Shown piece after piece: positions 51,521 through 62,931 of a stretch of DNA of 64,000 nt. Position 1 is the first letter of the stretch; the number at the start of each line of letters is the position of its first letter. Source of the stretch: Luteimonas sp. S4-F44 (GTDB lineage: Bacteria; Pseudomonadota; Gammaproteobacteria; Xanthomonadales; Xanthomonadaceae); NCBI RefSeq assembly GCF_022637415.1, contig NZ_CP093340.1, forward strand, positions 1,798,001-1,862,000, given 5' to 3'. Under the pieces are notes generated by a model, which saw only the letters and a list, made by a program, of their open reading frames with translations, did no database searches and was not told where the DNA came from. Position numbers and translations under genes: made by a program.

Positions 51521-52555
51521 ATGTCGTCCGATCCCGCCTGCTCCGCGCTGTGGCCGCCGCCCTTCCTGCTGTACCTGGGCGATGCGCAGGACGCACTCGC
51601 GGCCAAGACCGCGCGCGGTCTGGCCCGTTTCCGGCCGCACTGGTGCCGGGCCCAGTTCCGCGGACCGCACTGCCGCACCAGTGTGGATCTGGCGGACATG
51701 GGCTTTGCCCAAGCCCGGGCCGCCGGCGTCAACACCCTCATCGTGGGCGTCGCCAATGCCGGCGGCCAGCTTGGACCCGCGATCGTCGCCGATGTCATCG
51801 CCGCGCTGGACGCCGGCCTCCACGTCGCATCGGGCCTGCATGAGCGACTCACCGCACACCCGGCGATCGTCGACGCCGCACGGCGCAACGGCCGCCATCT
51901 GTTCGATGCCCGCACGCCGCCCGAGGTGCCGGTCGGCACCGGTCTGAAACGTGCGGGCCTGCGGTTGCTCACGGTCGGCACCGATTGCTCGAGCGGCAAG
52001 ATGTACACCGCGCTGGCGCTCACCCAGGCGCTGCGCGCGCGCGGCCTGCGCGCCGACTTCCGCGCGACCGGCCAGACCGGGATCTTCATCGCTGGCGGCG
52101 GGCTGCCGCTGGATGCGCTGGTGGCGGACTTCATCTCCGGCGGCGTCGAATGGCTATCGCCGGCCCGCAGCGATGGCGGCTGGGACGTCATCGAGGGCCA
52201 GGGATCGCTGTTCCACGCATCCTTCGCCGGCGTCTCGCTGGGGCTGCTGCACGGCGCCCAGCCCGATGCCCTCGTGCTGTGCCACGAACCGGGACGCGCG
52301 CATATGCGCGGGTTGCCGCATGTCCCGCTGCCGGATCTGCGCACCACGCTGGACGCCAACCTCACAGCGGCGCGTCTGACCAATCCCGGCGTGCAGGCGG
52401 TCGGAATCGCCCTCAATACCTGCGATCTGCCCGACGCCGATGCGCTGCGTCTGTGCCGGGAGATCGAGCAGCGCTTCGGCCTTCCCACGCAGGACCCTCT
52501 GCGCCACGGCACTGACGCCATCATCGACAGGATGCTTGCATGCTTCCCTGGTTGA
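51521..52555 (+). CDS. dgcN: DUF1611 protein, DgcN-like (2): probable D-glutamate N-acetyltransferase
   Basis: 344 aa. Same fold and motifs as the copy at 48203: VGTDCSSGKMYTALALTQALRA, FRATGQTGIFIAGGGLPLDALVADF, EGQGSLFHASFAGVSLGLLHGAQPDALVLCHEPGR. It overlaps the downstream enolase-superfamily gene by 16 nt. That pairing (DUF1611 + racemase) is the DgcN-DgcA arrangement reported for D-Glu catabolism: D-Glu to N-acetyl-D-Glu to N-acetyl-L-Glu. The symbol is assigned by family and context only. ATG 51521 is chosen over 51431, whose extra codons are Arg/Pro-rich. Confidence 0.75.
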   Translation: MSSDPACSALWPPPFLLYLGDAQDALAAKTARGLARFRPHWCRAQFRGPHCRTSVDLADMGFAQARAAGVNTLIVGVANAGGQLGPAIVADVIAALDAGLHVASGLHERLTAHPAIVDAARRNGRHLFDARTPPEVPVGTGLKRAGLRLLTVGTDCSSGKMYTALALTQALRARGLRADFRATGQTGIFIAGGGLPLDALVADFISGGVEWLSPARSDGGWDVIEGQGSLFHASFAGVSLGLLHGAQPDALVLCHEPGRAHMRGLPHVPLPDLRTTLDANLTAARLTNPGVQAVGIALNTCDLPDADALRLCREIEQRFGLPTQDPLRHGTDAIIDRMLACFPG

Positions 52556-53613
52556 GCGCCTTTCCGCGCTCGTGGCCGCTGGCCACCCCGTTCCGCATCT
52601 CGCGCGGCGTGCGCACCACCGCCGAGGTGGTCGAAGTCCATATCCGCGACGGCCGCTGCATCGGACGCGGCGAATCGACGCCCTATGCACGCTACGGCGA
52701 GACGGTCGCGTCGGTGATCGCGCAGATCGACGCCCCCGCCCGCATCCAAATGGACGCACTCGACCACGCGCAGTTGCAGCAGCTGCTGCCGGCCGGCGCG
52801 GCCCGCAATGCAGTCGACAGCGCATTGTGGGACCTGGAGTCGCAGCGCCGCGGCGTGCCGGTCGCCACGCTGCTCGGGCAGACCGGCCTGCCCTGCCTGC
52901 CGACGGCCCAGACCATCGGTCTGGACACGGCCGAGCGCATGGCCGAAGCGGCGCGCGGACAGGCGCATCTGGACCTGCTCAAGATCAAGGTCGGCGCCGA
53001 CGATCCGGCGCGGCTGATCCAGGCCGTCCGCGATGCCGCGCCGCAGGCCCGGCTGATGGTCGACCCCAACGAAAGCTGGACACTCGAACTGCTGCAGGCC
53101 ATGCAGCCGGTGCTGGCGGCCACGCGTGTGGAATTGGTCGAACAGCCTTTGCCCGCAGGCGAGGACGAGCAGTTGCGTGGCTTCCGCTCGGTCACCCTGC
53201 TGTGTGCCGACGAGTCTTGCCATGTCGCCGAAGACCTGCCGCGCCTGCAGGGGCTCTACGACGTCGTCAACATCAAGCTCGACAAGACCGGCGGCCTGAC
53301 GGGGGCGTTGACGCTGCTGGACGCCGCGCGCGCACAGGGCTTCGAGATCATGGTCGGGTGCATGGGCTGCTCGTCGCTGGCGATCGCGCCAGCGTTGCAC
53401 GTCGGCCGGCACGCGCGCTTCGTGGATCTGGACGGCCCGCTGTGGCTGCGTGATGATCACCCCGGTGGCGTGCGCCTGGTCGGCGGCCTGCTGCAGCCGC
53501 CCGCGCCCACGCTGTGGGGCGGCGGCCGCCGCACCGATGTGGACACCGCCAAGCCTGCATCCATCGCCTGTGCGCAGCCGCTCAAGGCCGCGCCCGCCCC
53601 CCTGTCCATCTGA
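52540..53613 (+). CDS. dgcA: Enolase-superfamily racemase, probable N-acetyl-D-Glu racemase DgcA
   Basis: 357 aa. KxK at 148-150 (LLKIKVG), metal ligands D175 (MVDPNESW), E201 (LVEQPL), D224 (CADES), catalytic K246 (NIKLDKTGG); IGRGESTPYARYGET near the N-terminus is typical of DgcA/dipeptide-epimerase relatives. Differs from the epimerase at 40204 and is paired with DUF1611, hence the DgcA assignment. The C-terminal ~40 residues after TLWGGGRRT are Ala/Pro-rich and probably not structured. A dipeptide epimerase remains possible. Confidence 0.78.
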   Translation: MLPWLSAFPRSWPLATPFRISRGVRTTAEVVEVHIRDGRCIGRGESTPYARYGETVASVIAQIDAPARIQMDALDHAQLQQLLPAGAARNAVDSALWDLESQRRGVPVATLLGQTGLPCLPTAQTIGLDTAERMAEAARGQAHLDLLKIKVGADDPARLIQAVRDAAPQARLMVDPNESWTLELLQAMQPVLAATRVELVEQPLPAGEDEQLRGFRSVTLLCADESCHVAEDLPRLQGLYDVVNIKLDKTGGLTGALTLLDAARAQGFEIMVGCMGCSSLAIAPALHVGRHARFVDLDGPLWLRDDHPGGVRLVGGLLQPPAPTLWGGGRRTDVDTAKPASIACAQPLKAAPAPLSI

Positions 53614-53671
53614 GCCGCCACGGCCGCCGCCGCGATCGGCGCGGCGGGCCGATCGTCATCCGGAGCCGACC

Positions 53672-54574
53672 ATGCGTTTCCGCCAGATAGAAGTCTTCCA
53701 TGCGATCTACACCACCGGGTCGATCAGCGGTGCGGCGCGGATCCTGCATGTCTCGCAGCCGGCGCTGAGCAAGGTGCTGGCGCATACCGAGCAGCGGCTC
53801 GGCATGGCGCTGTTCCGGCGCGTGCGCGGCCGCCTGGTGCCGACCGACGAAGCGCATGCACTGGCCAACGAAGCTGCGGAAGTCTTCCGGCGCCTGACCT
53901 CGCTGCAGAAGACCGCCAGCAACCTGCGCTTCATGACCGACGGCCACATCCGCCTGGCGGTGGTGCCCTCGCTCGGTCTGCAGGTGGCGCCATTGGCGAT
54001 CGCCCGCTTCCGCGACCGCCATCCGCACACCACCTTCGAAGTGCAGACCCTGCACCACGACGACCTGTTCCGCGCGCTCTACGAACGCAGTTGCGACATC
54101 GCCATCGGCTATGACGCGCCCACGCATCCGCGCCTCAAGCGCCGCGACCTCGCCGACGGCGAGCTGGTGCTGATGTTCCGCGAACAGGACCTGCCCGACC
54201 CCGGCGCGCGGATTCCCCTGCAGGACCTGCAGGACCGCGAACTGCTCGGGATGACGACCGGAGGACCGCTGGGCGACCTGTTCAACCGCGAGCTGCAACG
54301 CTTGGAGGTACGCGTGCGCGAGGTCGTCTCCAACCAGACCTTCTACATCGCCGCCGGGCTGACCCGGTGTGGTGCGGGCATGTCGATCGTCGACGAATTC
54401 ACCGCCCAGGCCTTCGCCGCGCCCGGCCTGACATCGCGCCCCCTGTCTCCGGCCCTCGGATTCAAGGTGCAGTGCATGTTCCTCGAAGAACGTCCGCCAT
54501 CAGGGCTGATCGAGGGGTTCCTCAAGCAGTTCTCGATCGCGCTCGGGGCGCGCGGTCCCACCCCCGGCAGCTGA
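53672..54574 (+). CDS. LysR-type regulator
   Basis: 300 aa. HTH MRFRQIEVFHAIYTTGSISGAARILHVSQPALSKVLAHTEQRLG, then the effector domain (IRLAVVPSLGLQVAPLAIARFRDRHPHTTFEVQTLHHDDL). It follows the DgcN/DgcA-like genes in the same direction, so it probably senses D-Glu or a related acid and controls the pathway. CGGAG precedes ATG 53672. Its 3' end overlaps the convergent alpha/beta hydrolase by 75 bp. Confidence 0.88.
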   Translation: MRFRQIEVFHAIYTTGSISGAARILHVSQPALSKVLAHTEQRLGMALFRRVRGRLVPTDEAHALANEAAEVFRRLTSLQKTASNLRFMTDGHIRLAVVPSLGLQVAPLAIARFRDRHPHTTFEVQTLHHDDLFRALYERSCDIAIGYDAPTHPRLKRRDLADGELVLMFREQDLPDPGARIPLQDLQDRELLGMTTGGPLGDLFNRELQRLEVRVREVVSNQTFYIAAGLTRCGAGMSIVDEFTAQAFAAPGLTSRPLSPALGFKVQCMFLEERPPSGLIEGFLKQFSIALGARGPTPGS

Positions 54575-55495
54575 GTCGCTGTGCGGCGCCCGGGCACCGT
54601 CCCGTGCAGGCAAGGCGTCGACGAACGCGCCGACCAGCCGGACGAAACGCGCCGGGTCCTGCACATGCAGGAAATGCGAGCTGCCCTCGAAGGTGATCTG
54701 CTCGGCGCCGTAGCGCGACGCAAGCCCGCGCTGGCTGTCCAGCCAGACCGCCAGGACATCGTCGCCGAGCCGCAGCACGCCGGCCGACAGCACCAGCGCG
54801 GGGACGCCGGAGACAGGCGTCAGGCTGCGCACCTGGGCTTCGCTGTCGGGCAGCGCGGCGAATTCGCGCGACTGGATCGGCGCGAGCGTCAGCAGTGGCG
54901 CCACCCACCAGGGATCGGCGCACCGCGCCTCGCCCAGTGTGTCCAGGCAGCGCAGCATGAAATCGGAGGCGCGGGCATCGTCGAACACCAGGCCGGCGAT
55001 CTGATCGGGATAGCGCGCGGCGTAGGCCTCGGCCACCAGCCCACCGAGCGAATGGCCGACCAGCACGTACGGCGGCGCGACCTGCGTTTCTGCGAGCAGC
55101 CCGTGCAGTTCGTCGGCCATCGTCCCCACATCGCGCGGCCCCGGGGGCGCGGCATCGCTCTCGCAGTAGCCGGGTCGGTCGTAGGTGAAGACGCGGCCAT
55201 GCCACAGCAGGCCCTCGAGCACGGGCGCCCATGTGCTCTGGCCGCTGCCCAGCCCCGTGATCATCACCAGCGTCGGACGTCGGTCGTCAGGATCGCCGCT
55301 GAGGGACCAGCGCATGCGCACCCCGTCGAGGTCGGCATCGCGCAATGTCGCCGCAAACGGCACCGACGCGCTGCAGCTGCCTTTGCGGATCAGCAGGTGC
55401 AAGCTCAGCACCGCGCCGACCAGCAGCAGGGGAACAACCACGAGCACGATGCGCAGCCAACGCCTGCGACGCCTGGGCTGTGTGACGTCTGTCAT
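54500..55495 (-). CDS. Membrane-anchored alpha/beta hydrolase
   Basis: 331 aa. N-terminal basic patch plus one membrane helix (IVLVVVPLLLVGAVLSLHLLI), then an alpha/beta hydrolase: TLVMITGLGSGQSTW, TYDRPGYCES, nucleophile elbow GHSLGGLVAEAYAARYP (Ser in GxSxG), and a late His in EGSSHFLHVQDP. Periplasm-facing esterase or peptidase is likely; the substrate is unknown. Start overlaps the stop of the serine hydrolase gene upstream (ATGA). The 3' end overlaps the LysR gene on the other strand. Confidence 0.8.
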   Translation of the reverse strand: MTDVTQPRRRRRWLRIVLVVVPLLLVGAVLSLHLLIRKGSCSASVPFAATLRDADLDGVRMRWSLSGDPDDRRPTLVMITGLGSGQSTWAPVLEGLLWHGRVFTYDRPGYCESDAAPPGPRDVGTMADELHGLLAETQVAPPYVLVGHSLGGLVAEAYAARYPDQIAGLVFDDARASDFMLRCLDTLGEARCADPWWVAPLLTLAPIQSREFAALPDSEAQVRSLTPVSGVPALVLSAGVLRLGDDVLAVWLDSQRGLASRYGAEQITFEGSSHFLHVQDPARFVRLVGAFVDALPARDGARAPHSDSAAGGGTARPERDRELLEEPLDQP

Positions 55496-56889
55496 TCGCT
55501 CACCCGCAGCAGGCGGACAACGGCGTCGCCCATCGCCATCTGCAGTGCGGCGCCCTCGGGCTGGAAGCGCAGCCGAATCGGCCGGACCGGATCCTCGGCC
55601 ATGTAGCCGCCGGCATCGTCGGGCCGAAACACCTGTGGTTCGCCGGCTGCCGGTGTCAGCGGCGAGAAGACCGTCGCACGCAGGCGGTCGCCCGCTTCGA
55701 TCGCGTCGATCCGATAGCGCAGGGACAGCGCCGCATTGGTGTAGTCACCGGCCCGGACAGCCGCTTGCGCGGTCGGCGACCAGAGCGTGTCGCCTTCCAG
55801 CATGGCCGCGACCGTATCGGCGAGCGGAACCGGATCGCGGTCGCCGCGGTTGCACAACACCGCGACCGCGAGCCCACGATCGGGCAGTCGCAAGTACTGC
55901 AGACGGAAGGCTTCGGCGCCGCCGGCGTGCTGGATGACGCGCTGGCCCAGGCGCTGACCGATGCGCAGGCCTCCTGCATAGCCCAGGCCGTCGGACGCAC
56001 CGGCCAGACCACCGTCGGACAACCGCGCGGGCGTCCACATCAGCGCGCGCACCGGTGCGGTCCAGACCCGGTGACCGACCTCGATGTCGTGCTCGTACCG
56101 CGCAAGATCCTCGACACTGAGCATCACCCCGCCCGATCCGGAGACCAGCGGATAGGTGTCGCGCCGCTCGAAGCCGTCCCCGACCGGGACGTAGCCGTGC
56201 GCGACGTTCGGGCCTGTCGGCCGAGCACCGTCCAGGACGAAGGCGTCGCGCATGCCCAGCGGCTCGAACACATGGGTGCGGACGCGCTCGGCGAACGCCG
56301 TACCGGTGACCCGTTCGACGAGCATGGCGAGCAGCCGGTAGCCGCTGTTGGAATAGGCGTAACGGCTCCCCGGCACGAACGCCGTCTGCGGCTGCGCGGT
56401 GATCAGCCCCATGATCTGGCGCGCATCGAGCGTGCCCCAATCCGACGCACCCGACAGCGCGGCGAGCATCAGCCAGTCCGGCACGCCGGCGGTGTGGTGC
56501 AGCAACATCCGTGGGGTCACGCTGTGGGCATAGGCGGGCAACTCGGGCAGATAGCGCCGCACGTCGGCGTCGAGATCGATCGTGCCGTCGACCGCGAGTT
56601 GCGCGACCACCAGTGCGGTGAACTGTTTGGACACCGAAGCCGCGTAGAACACCGTGCGGCCGTCGATCGGACGCGCCTGCTCAAGGTCGGCCAGGCCTGC
56701 GGAGACCGACAGGACCGGCGCGCCGCCGCGGAATGCGGCGACCGCACAGCCGGGCGCCACCACGTGCGCAGGGTCGGTCACCAGCGCACGCACCGCGTCC
56801 GGATCCACCGCTTGCGCCTGCGCGGCGAGCAGCAGTCCGCCCGTCAGCACCGCCCTCGCCCACCGCACGCTCGTGCGCGACATCGTCAT
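55492..56889 (-). CDS. Secreted serine hydrolase, class C beta-lactamase-like (3)
   Basis: 465 aa. Signal peptide (VLTGGLLLAAQAQA), SVSK at 85-88 and YSN at 179-181, with HAGG as the third motif (VIQHAGGAEAF). A C-terminal ~110-residue beta-rich domain (FSPLTPAAGEPQVFRPDDAGGYM...) resembles lipocalin-like domains of D-aminopeptidases. Unlike the two copies at 38 and 41 kb it has no membrane tail. It lies 2 bp after the TonB receptor gene, in one operon with it and the alpha/beta hydrolase. Confidence 0.87.
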   Translation of the reverse strand: MTMSRTSVRWARAVLTGGLLLAAQAQAVDPDAVRALVTDPAHVVAPGCAVAAFRGGAPVLSVSAGLADLEQARPIDGRTVFYAASVSKQFTALVVAQLAVDGTIDLDADVRRYLPELPAYAHSVTPRMLLHHTAGVPDWLMLAALSGASDWGTLDARQIMGLITAQPQTAFVPGSRYAYSNSGYRLLAMLVERVTGTAFAERVRTHVFEPLGMRDAFVLDGARPTGPNVAHGYVPVGDGFERRDTYPLVSGSGGVMLSVEDLARYEHDIEVGHRVWTAPVRALMWTPARLSDGGLAGASDGLGYAGGLRIGQRLGQRVIQHAGGAEAFRLQYLRLPDRGLAVAVLCNRGDRDPVPLADTVAAMLEGDTLWSPTAQAAVRAGDYTNAALSLRYRIDAIEAGDRLRATVFSPLTPAAGEPQVFRPDDAGGYMAEDPVRPIRLRFQPEGAALQMAMGDAVVRLLRVSE

Positions 56890-56891
56890 GT

Positions 56892-59114
56892 TCAGAACCG
56901 GTAATCGAACGAGACGCCGATCGTACGCGGTTGCAGCATCACGCCGTTCCAGCGCGTCAGACGCGCGCCACCGAACAGCGTCCGGCTGGCCGAGGTGAAG
57001 GTGTCTTCGTTGGTGACGTTGTTGACGAAGAAGCGGAACGAGGCATCGGTGCTGCCCAGCTCGGCGCTCAGATCGAGCAGGCGGTAGCTCGACAGCTCGA
57101 TCGACTGCGACGCCGCGACCGACAGCGGACGGCTGCCGTAGTAGCGCAAGGCGCCGGCCAGGCTCCAGGCCCACGCGCCGCGCGTGGGGAACTGGTAGTG
57201 CGCCTGCGCGCTGCCGCTCCACTCGGGGACCTGCGGCAGCGGCGTGCCCGCCGGTGCCTGCCCCGGAATCGCCGCGGTCAGCTCGGCATCGGTATAGGTC
57301 AGTGCGCCGCTCAGGCGCAGGCCGTCGGTCGCGGCGACCGAACCGCTCAATTCGACGCCCTGGCTGCGTGCGGTGCCGCCGTTGAGGCCATAGGAAATGC
57401 CGCTTGGCGTCACCAGGTTGAGGCGGATGTCCTCCCAGTCGATGCGGAAAACAGCGGCTTCAACCAGCGCACGCCGATCCCACAGATGGCGTTTGATCCC
57501 CAGTTCGTAGTTGACCAGCGTGTCGGCGCCGACCTGGCGCGGCACGTTCAGTGCATTGGCGATCAGCGGATTGGGACTGCCGGCGCGATAGCCGCTGGCC
57601 GCCCGCAGATAGGCCATGCTGTCCTGCCCGAAGATCAGGCGCGGACTGACGCTCCAGGTGGTCACGCTTTCCGACGAGGTGCCGGTATAGGCCTGTCCGC
57701 CGCCCAGCAGACCGCCCAGGCTCTGGTCGAACACCTGATCGTTCTGCGCGTGGCGCACGCCCAGGGCCAGGTCGAAGCGGTCGTTGAACTTCCAGGTCGT
57801 GTTGCCGAACAGCGCCTTTTCGCGATAGGTGGTCAGCACGTCGGCGGTGAACAGCGAGGCCACCGGCGTCATGTCCGCGCGCATGATGGCGCCGAACTCG
57901 ATGTAGTCGGCGTCCTCATCGGTGTAGAACGCGCCGATCTGCCAGGCCAGCCTGCCCGTGGTCTTGGAGGTCAGGCGGACTTCCTGGGTGAACTTGCGCA
58001 GGCCGATCCTGGTGTCGAGCGCCGCATAGGCCATCGGCCCGCGACCGGGTGTGCCACCGAGCAGCGGCACGTACTCGGCCGACAGGTCCTGCACACGCCA
58101 GGTGTCGGAGTCGAGCCAGCTGCTCGATGCACTGAAATCGGCCCAGCCCAGATCCCAGTCGATGCTCAGCCCGTAGACGTCGGCCTCGATGGTGCTCGGC
58201 TGCGCCAGCAGATAGTCGCTGGCGTGCCCCGGCAGCGAACGCTCGAGCGTCACCGGATCGATCGACACCACGCCGAGGTTGTCGGCGCGGTTCTGCTGGG
58301 TGATCGCGCTGAGCACCACTTCGAGCGTATCGGTCGGTTGCCACAGCAGCGACACACGCCCCGCTTTCTGGCGCACATCGTTGCTGTCACGGCGCTGGAG
58401 CTCGGGGTTGTCGATCCAGCCAGGCGTCGCCTGCTCGGCGTAGCTGGCGCGCATCGCCAGCGTGCCTTCGGCCAAGGGCGCATTGATCGACGCGCGTCCG
58501 GCGTAGCCCACGTGGCCGCCGTCATCGATGACACTGACCGTGCCCCCGACCCGACCTTCGAAGTAGTCCAGCTCGGGACGCCGGGTGACGTACTTGACCA
58601 GACCGCCCAGCGCACTGGCGCCATACAGCGTGCCCTGCGGACCGCGCAGCACTTCGACGTGCTGCAGATCGTAGGGCAGCAGGTCGAACATGCCGGACGT
58701 GCCGCCGGACAGCGATCCGTTGGGGGTCAGCGGGATGTCGTCGACGTAGATCGCGGTCGAGGCCGTGTTGCCCATCGGCACGATGCCGCGAAGCGACACC
58801 TGCGTGCGACCGGGCCAGCCGAGGTTGTTGACCTGCAGGCCGGGAATCACGCCGGCCAGGTTGTTGACGTTGTTGATCTGCAGACGATCGAGCGCTTCCT
58901 CGCCCAGCACGCTGATCGACATCGGGATTTCAGTGGGCGATTCCACGCGCTTCTGCGCGGTGACCTGCACGACCTCGAGAGTCTGCGTGCTGCGGGCGAT
59001 GGCCGCAGATTCGGGCGCATCCTGTGCGATGGACAGGACCGGCGCGCCAGCGGCGAACAGGCCGACGGTACAGGCCAACGACAACAGTGAGGGACGGGCG
59101 ACGCGATTGCGCAT
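56892..59114 (-). CDS. TonB-dependent outer-membrane receptor (2)
   Basis: 740 aa. Signal peptide (PSLLSLACTVGLFAAGAPVLSIA), EVVQVTAQKRVESPTEIPMSISVLGEEALD, plug core HVEVLRGPQGTLYGASALGGLVKYVTR, 22-strand barrel ending GVSFDYRF. Similar along its length to the receptor at 45886-48087 (same plug and terminal motifs), so both probably import related substrates. It heads an operon with a serine hydrolase and an alpha/beta hydrolase and is downstream of a LysR gene in the same direction. Confidence 0.93.
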   Translation of the reverse strand: MRNRVARPSLLSLACTVGLFAAGAPVLSIAQDAPESAAIARSTQTLEVVQVTAQKRVESPTEIPMSISVLGEEALDRLQINNVNNLAGVIPGLQVNNLGWPGRTQVSLRGIVPMGNTASTAIYVDDIPLTPNGSLSGGTSGMFDLLPYDLQHVEVLRGPQGTLYGASALGGLVKYVTRRPELDYFEGRVGGTVSVIDDGGHVGYAGRASINAPLAEGTLAMRASYAEQATPGWIDNPELQRRDSNDVRQKAGRVSLLWQPTDTLEVVLSAITQQNRADNLGVVSIDPVTLERSLPGHASDYLLAQPSTIEADVYGLSIDWDLGWADFSASSSWLDSDTWRVQDLSAEYVPLLGGTPGRGPMAYAALDTRIGLRKFTQEVRLTSKTTGRLAWQIGAFYTDEDADYIEFGAIMRADMTPVASLFTADVLTTYREKALFGNTTWKFNDRFDLALGVRHAQNDQVFDQSLGGLLGGGQAYTGTSSESVTTWSVSPRLIFGQDSMAYLRAASGYRAGSPNPLIANALNVPRQVGADTLVNYELGIKRHLWDRRALVEAAVFRIDWEDIRLNLVTPSGISYGLNGGTARSQGVELSGSVAATDGLRLSGALTYTDAELTAAIPGQAPAGTPLPQVPEWSGSAQAHYQFPTRGAWAWSLAGALRYYGSRPLSVAASQSIELSSYRLLDLSAELGSTDASFRFFVNNVTNEDTFTSASRTLFGGARLTRWNGVMLQPRTIGVSFDYRF

Positions 59115-59406
59115 GGTGTTCGGTCTCGGCAAGTGGGGGTGACCCCTGTAAGGACGGACAGAACCCGGTCTTTGGGGAGGCGCGGGGCACTGGGCAAAGC
59201 AGCGACGGTCCGGTCCCTGGCTCCGATGTATGGCGCGATCAGGCGCGGGCTGCAGACGCGTCACCCGGATACACCGTCTCGTGACTCCGATCGGAGAAAT
59301 CGCGTTCGTATTTCTCGCAATCGAGCATACCCAAGCCTCTCTGCGCGGTTCCATTGCGGATTGCGCAGTGATGCATAACCCGACGCTATAGCATTGGCGA
59401 CGTGCC
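59115..59406. other. Intergenic region between LysR gene and TonB receptor
   Basis: 292 bp with no supportable gene. Probably contains the promoter of the TonB receptor operon; I could not single out a convincing hexamer pair. Confidence 0.4.
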
Positions 59407-60318
59407 TCAGGTCTCGCAGGCAAACACCAAAAACTGGTGAAGAGCGTTCGCAGGTGCCGATAACGGATCGTCGGGGCGCCAGACCAGGCCCACTTCCATC
59501 GGCGGCACCGCCACATCGAGCGTGCGCACGTCGATCCGTCGCCCCTCCAGCGACCAGGGCCGGTAGACCATGTCCGACAGGATGCTGACGCCGAATCCAT
59601 AGGCGACCAGGCCGCGCAAGGCTTCCAGCGACGAGGTCCGGAACGCGACGTTCGGTGTGTACCCCACCGAGCGCCAGTAGCGCATCGCCGACGCCTCGCC
59701 CTCGTCCACCTTCAGCATGATGTAGGGATACGGCGCCACATCGGCCGGTCCGATCGTCGGCAACTGGGCCAGCGGATGCGATTCGGCCAGCCACAACTGA
59801 CGGCGCGAGCGGATCAGGGTCTGTCGCCTGAGCACGTGCGGCGCGACCATGTTGGAAATGATGCACAGCCCCAGATCGAGCGCACCGTCGCCAACCCCAC
59901 GCTCGATCTCGGCGCGATCCATGTCGATCAGGTCGATCTCCACCAACGGATACGAGCGCTTGAACCGGGCCAGCAGGCTGGGCAAGAAGTAGCCCAGCAC
60001 CGTGTACGATGCGCCGACCCGGACGGTGCCGGCCAGCGCATTGGCCAGCAGCGTCGGCTCGCTGAGCGCATCCTGCAGCGTGTCCAGCACGTGGCGGACG
60101 TGCTGGTGGAACCGATGGCCCTCGGCGGTCAGGGCGACGCCGTGCGGCATCCGGTCGAACAGCCGCAGCCCCAGCATCGTCTCCAGCTGCGCGACCGCGG
60201 TGGTGATCACCGACTGGGAGACGTGCAGCTTGCGCGCGGCCTGGGAGAACTGGCCCAGTTCGGCGGCCTCGGCGAAGTAGCGCAACTGCCGCAACGACAG
60301 GTTGGCCGGGATCTGCAT
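59407..60318 (-). CDS. LysR-type regulator (CynR/CbbR-like)
   Basis: 303 aa. HTH LSLRQLRYFAEAAELGQFSQAARKLHVSQSVITTAVAQLETMLG, effector domain with VRVGASYTVLGYFLPSLLARFKRSYP and GALDLGLCIISNM. It precedes the TonB receptor operon in the same orientation and is divergent from the bkd operon. A 21-bp inverted repeat just upstream of its ATG is a likely binding site. Confidence 0.88.
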   Translation of the reverse strand: MQIPANLSLRQLRYFAEAAELGQFSQAARKLHVSQSVITTAVAQLETMLGLRLFDRMPHGVALTAEGHRFHQHVRHVLDTLQDALSEPTLLANALAGTVRVGASYTVLGYFLPSLLARFKRSYPLVEIDLIDMDRAEIERGVGDGALDLGLCIISNMVAPHVLRRQTLIRSRRQLWLAESHPLAQLPTIGPADVAPYPYIMLKVDEGEASAMRYWRSVGYTPNVAFRTSSLEALRGLVAYGFGVSILSDMVYRPWSLEGRRIDVRTLDVAVPPMEVGLVWRPDDPLSAPANALHQFLVFACET

Positions 60319-60339
60319 CTCATGCTCCGAAGGCGGTTC

Positions 60340-60360
60340 GGTATCGGATTGGACGATACC
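60340..60360. promoter_or_regulatory. LysR-type operator candidate
   Basis: GGTATCG - 7 bp - CGATACC, a perfect 7-bp inverted repeat 22 bp upstream of the LysR ATG, fitting the T-N11-A family pattern. It probably mediates autoregulation and possibly the divergent side. Confidence 0.55.
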
Positions 60361-61883
<1,523 letters not shown>

Positions 61884-61884
61884 G

Positions 61885-62928
<1,044 letters not shown>

Positions 62929-62931
62929 GCG

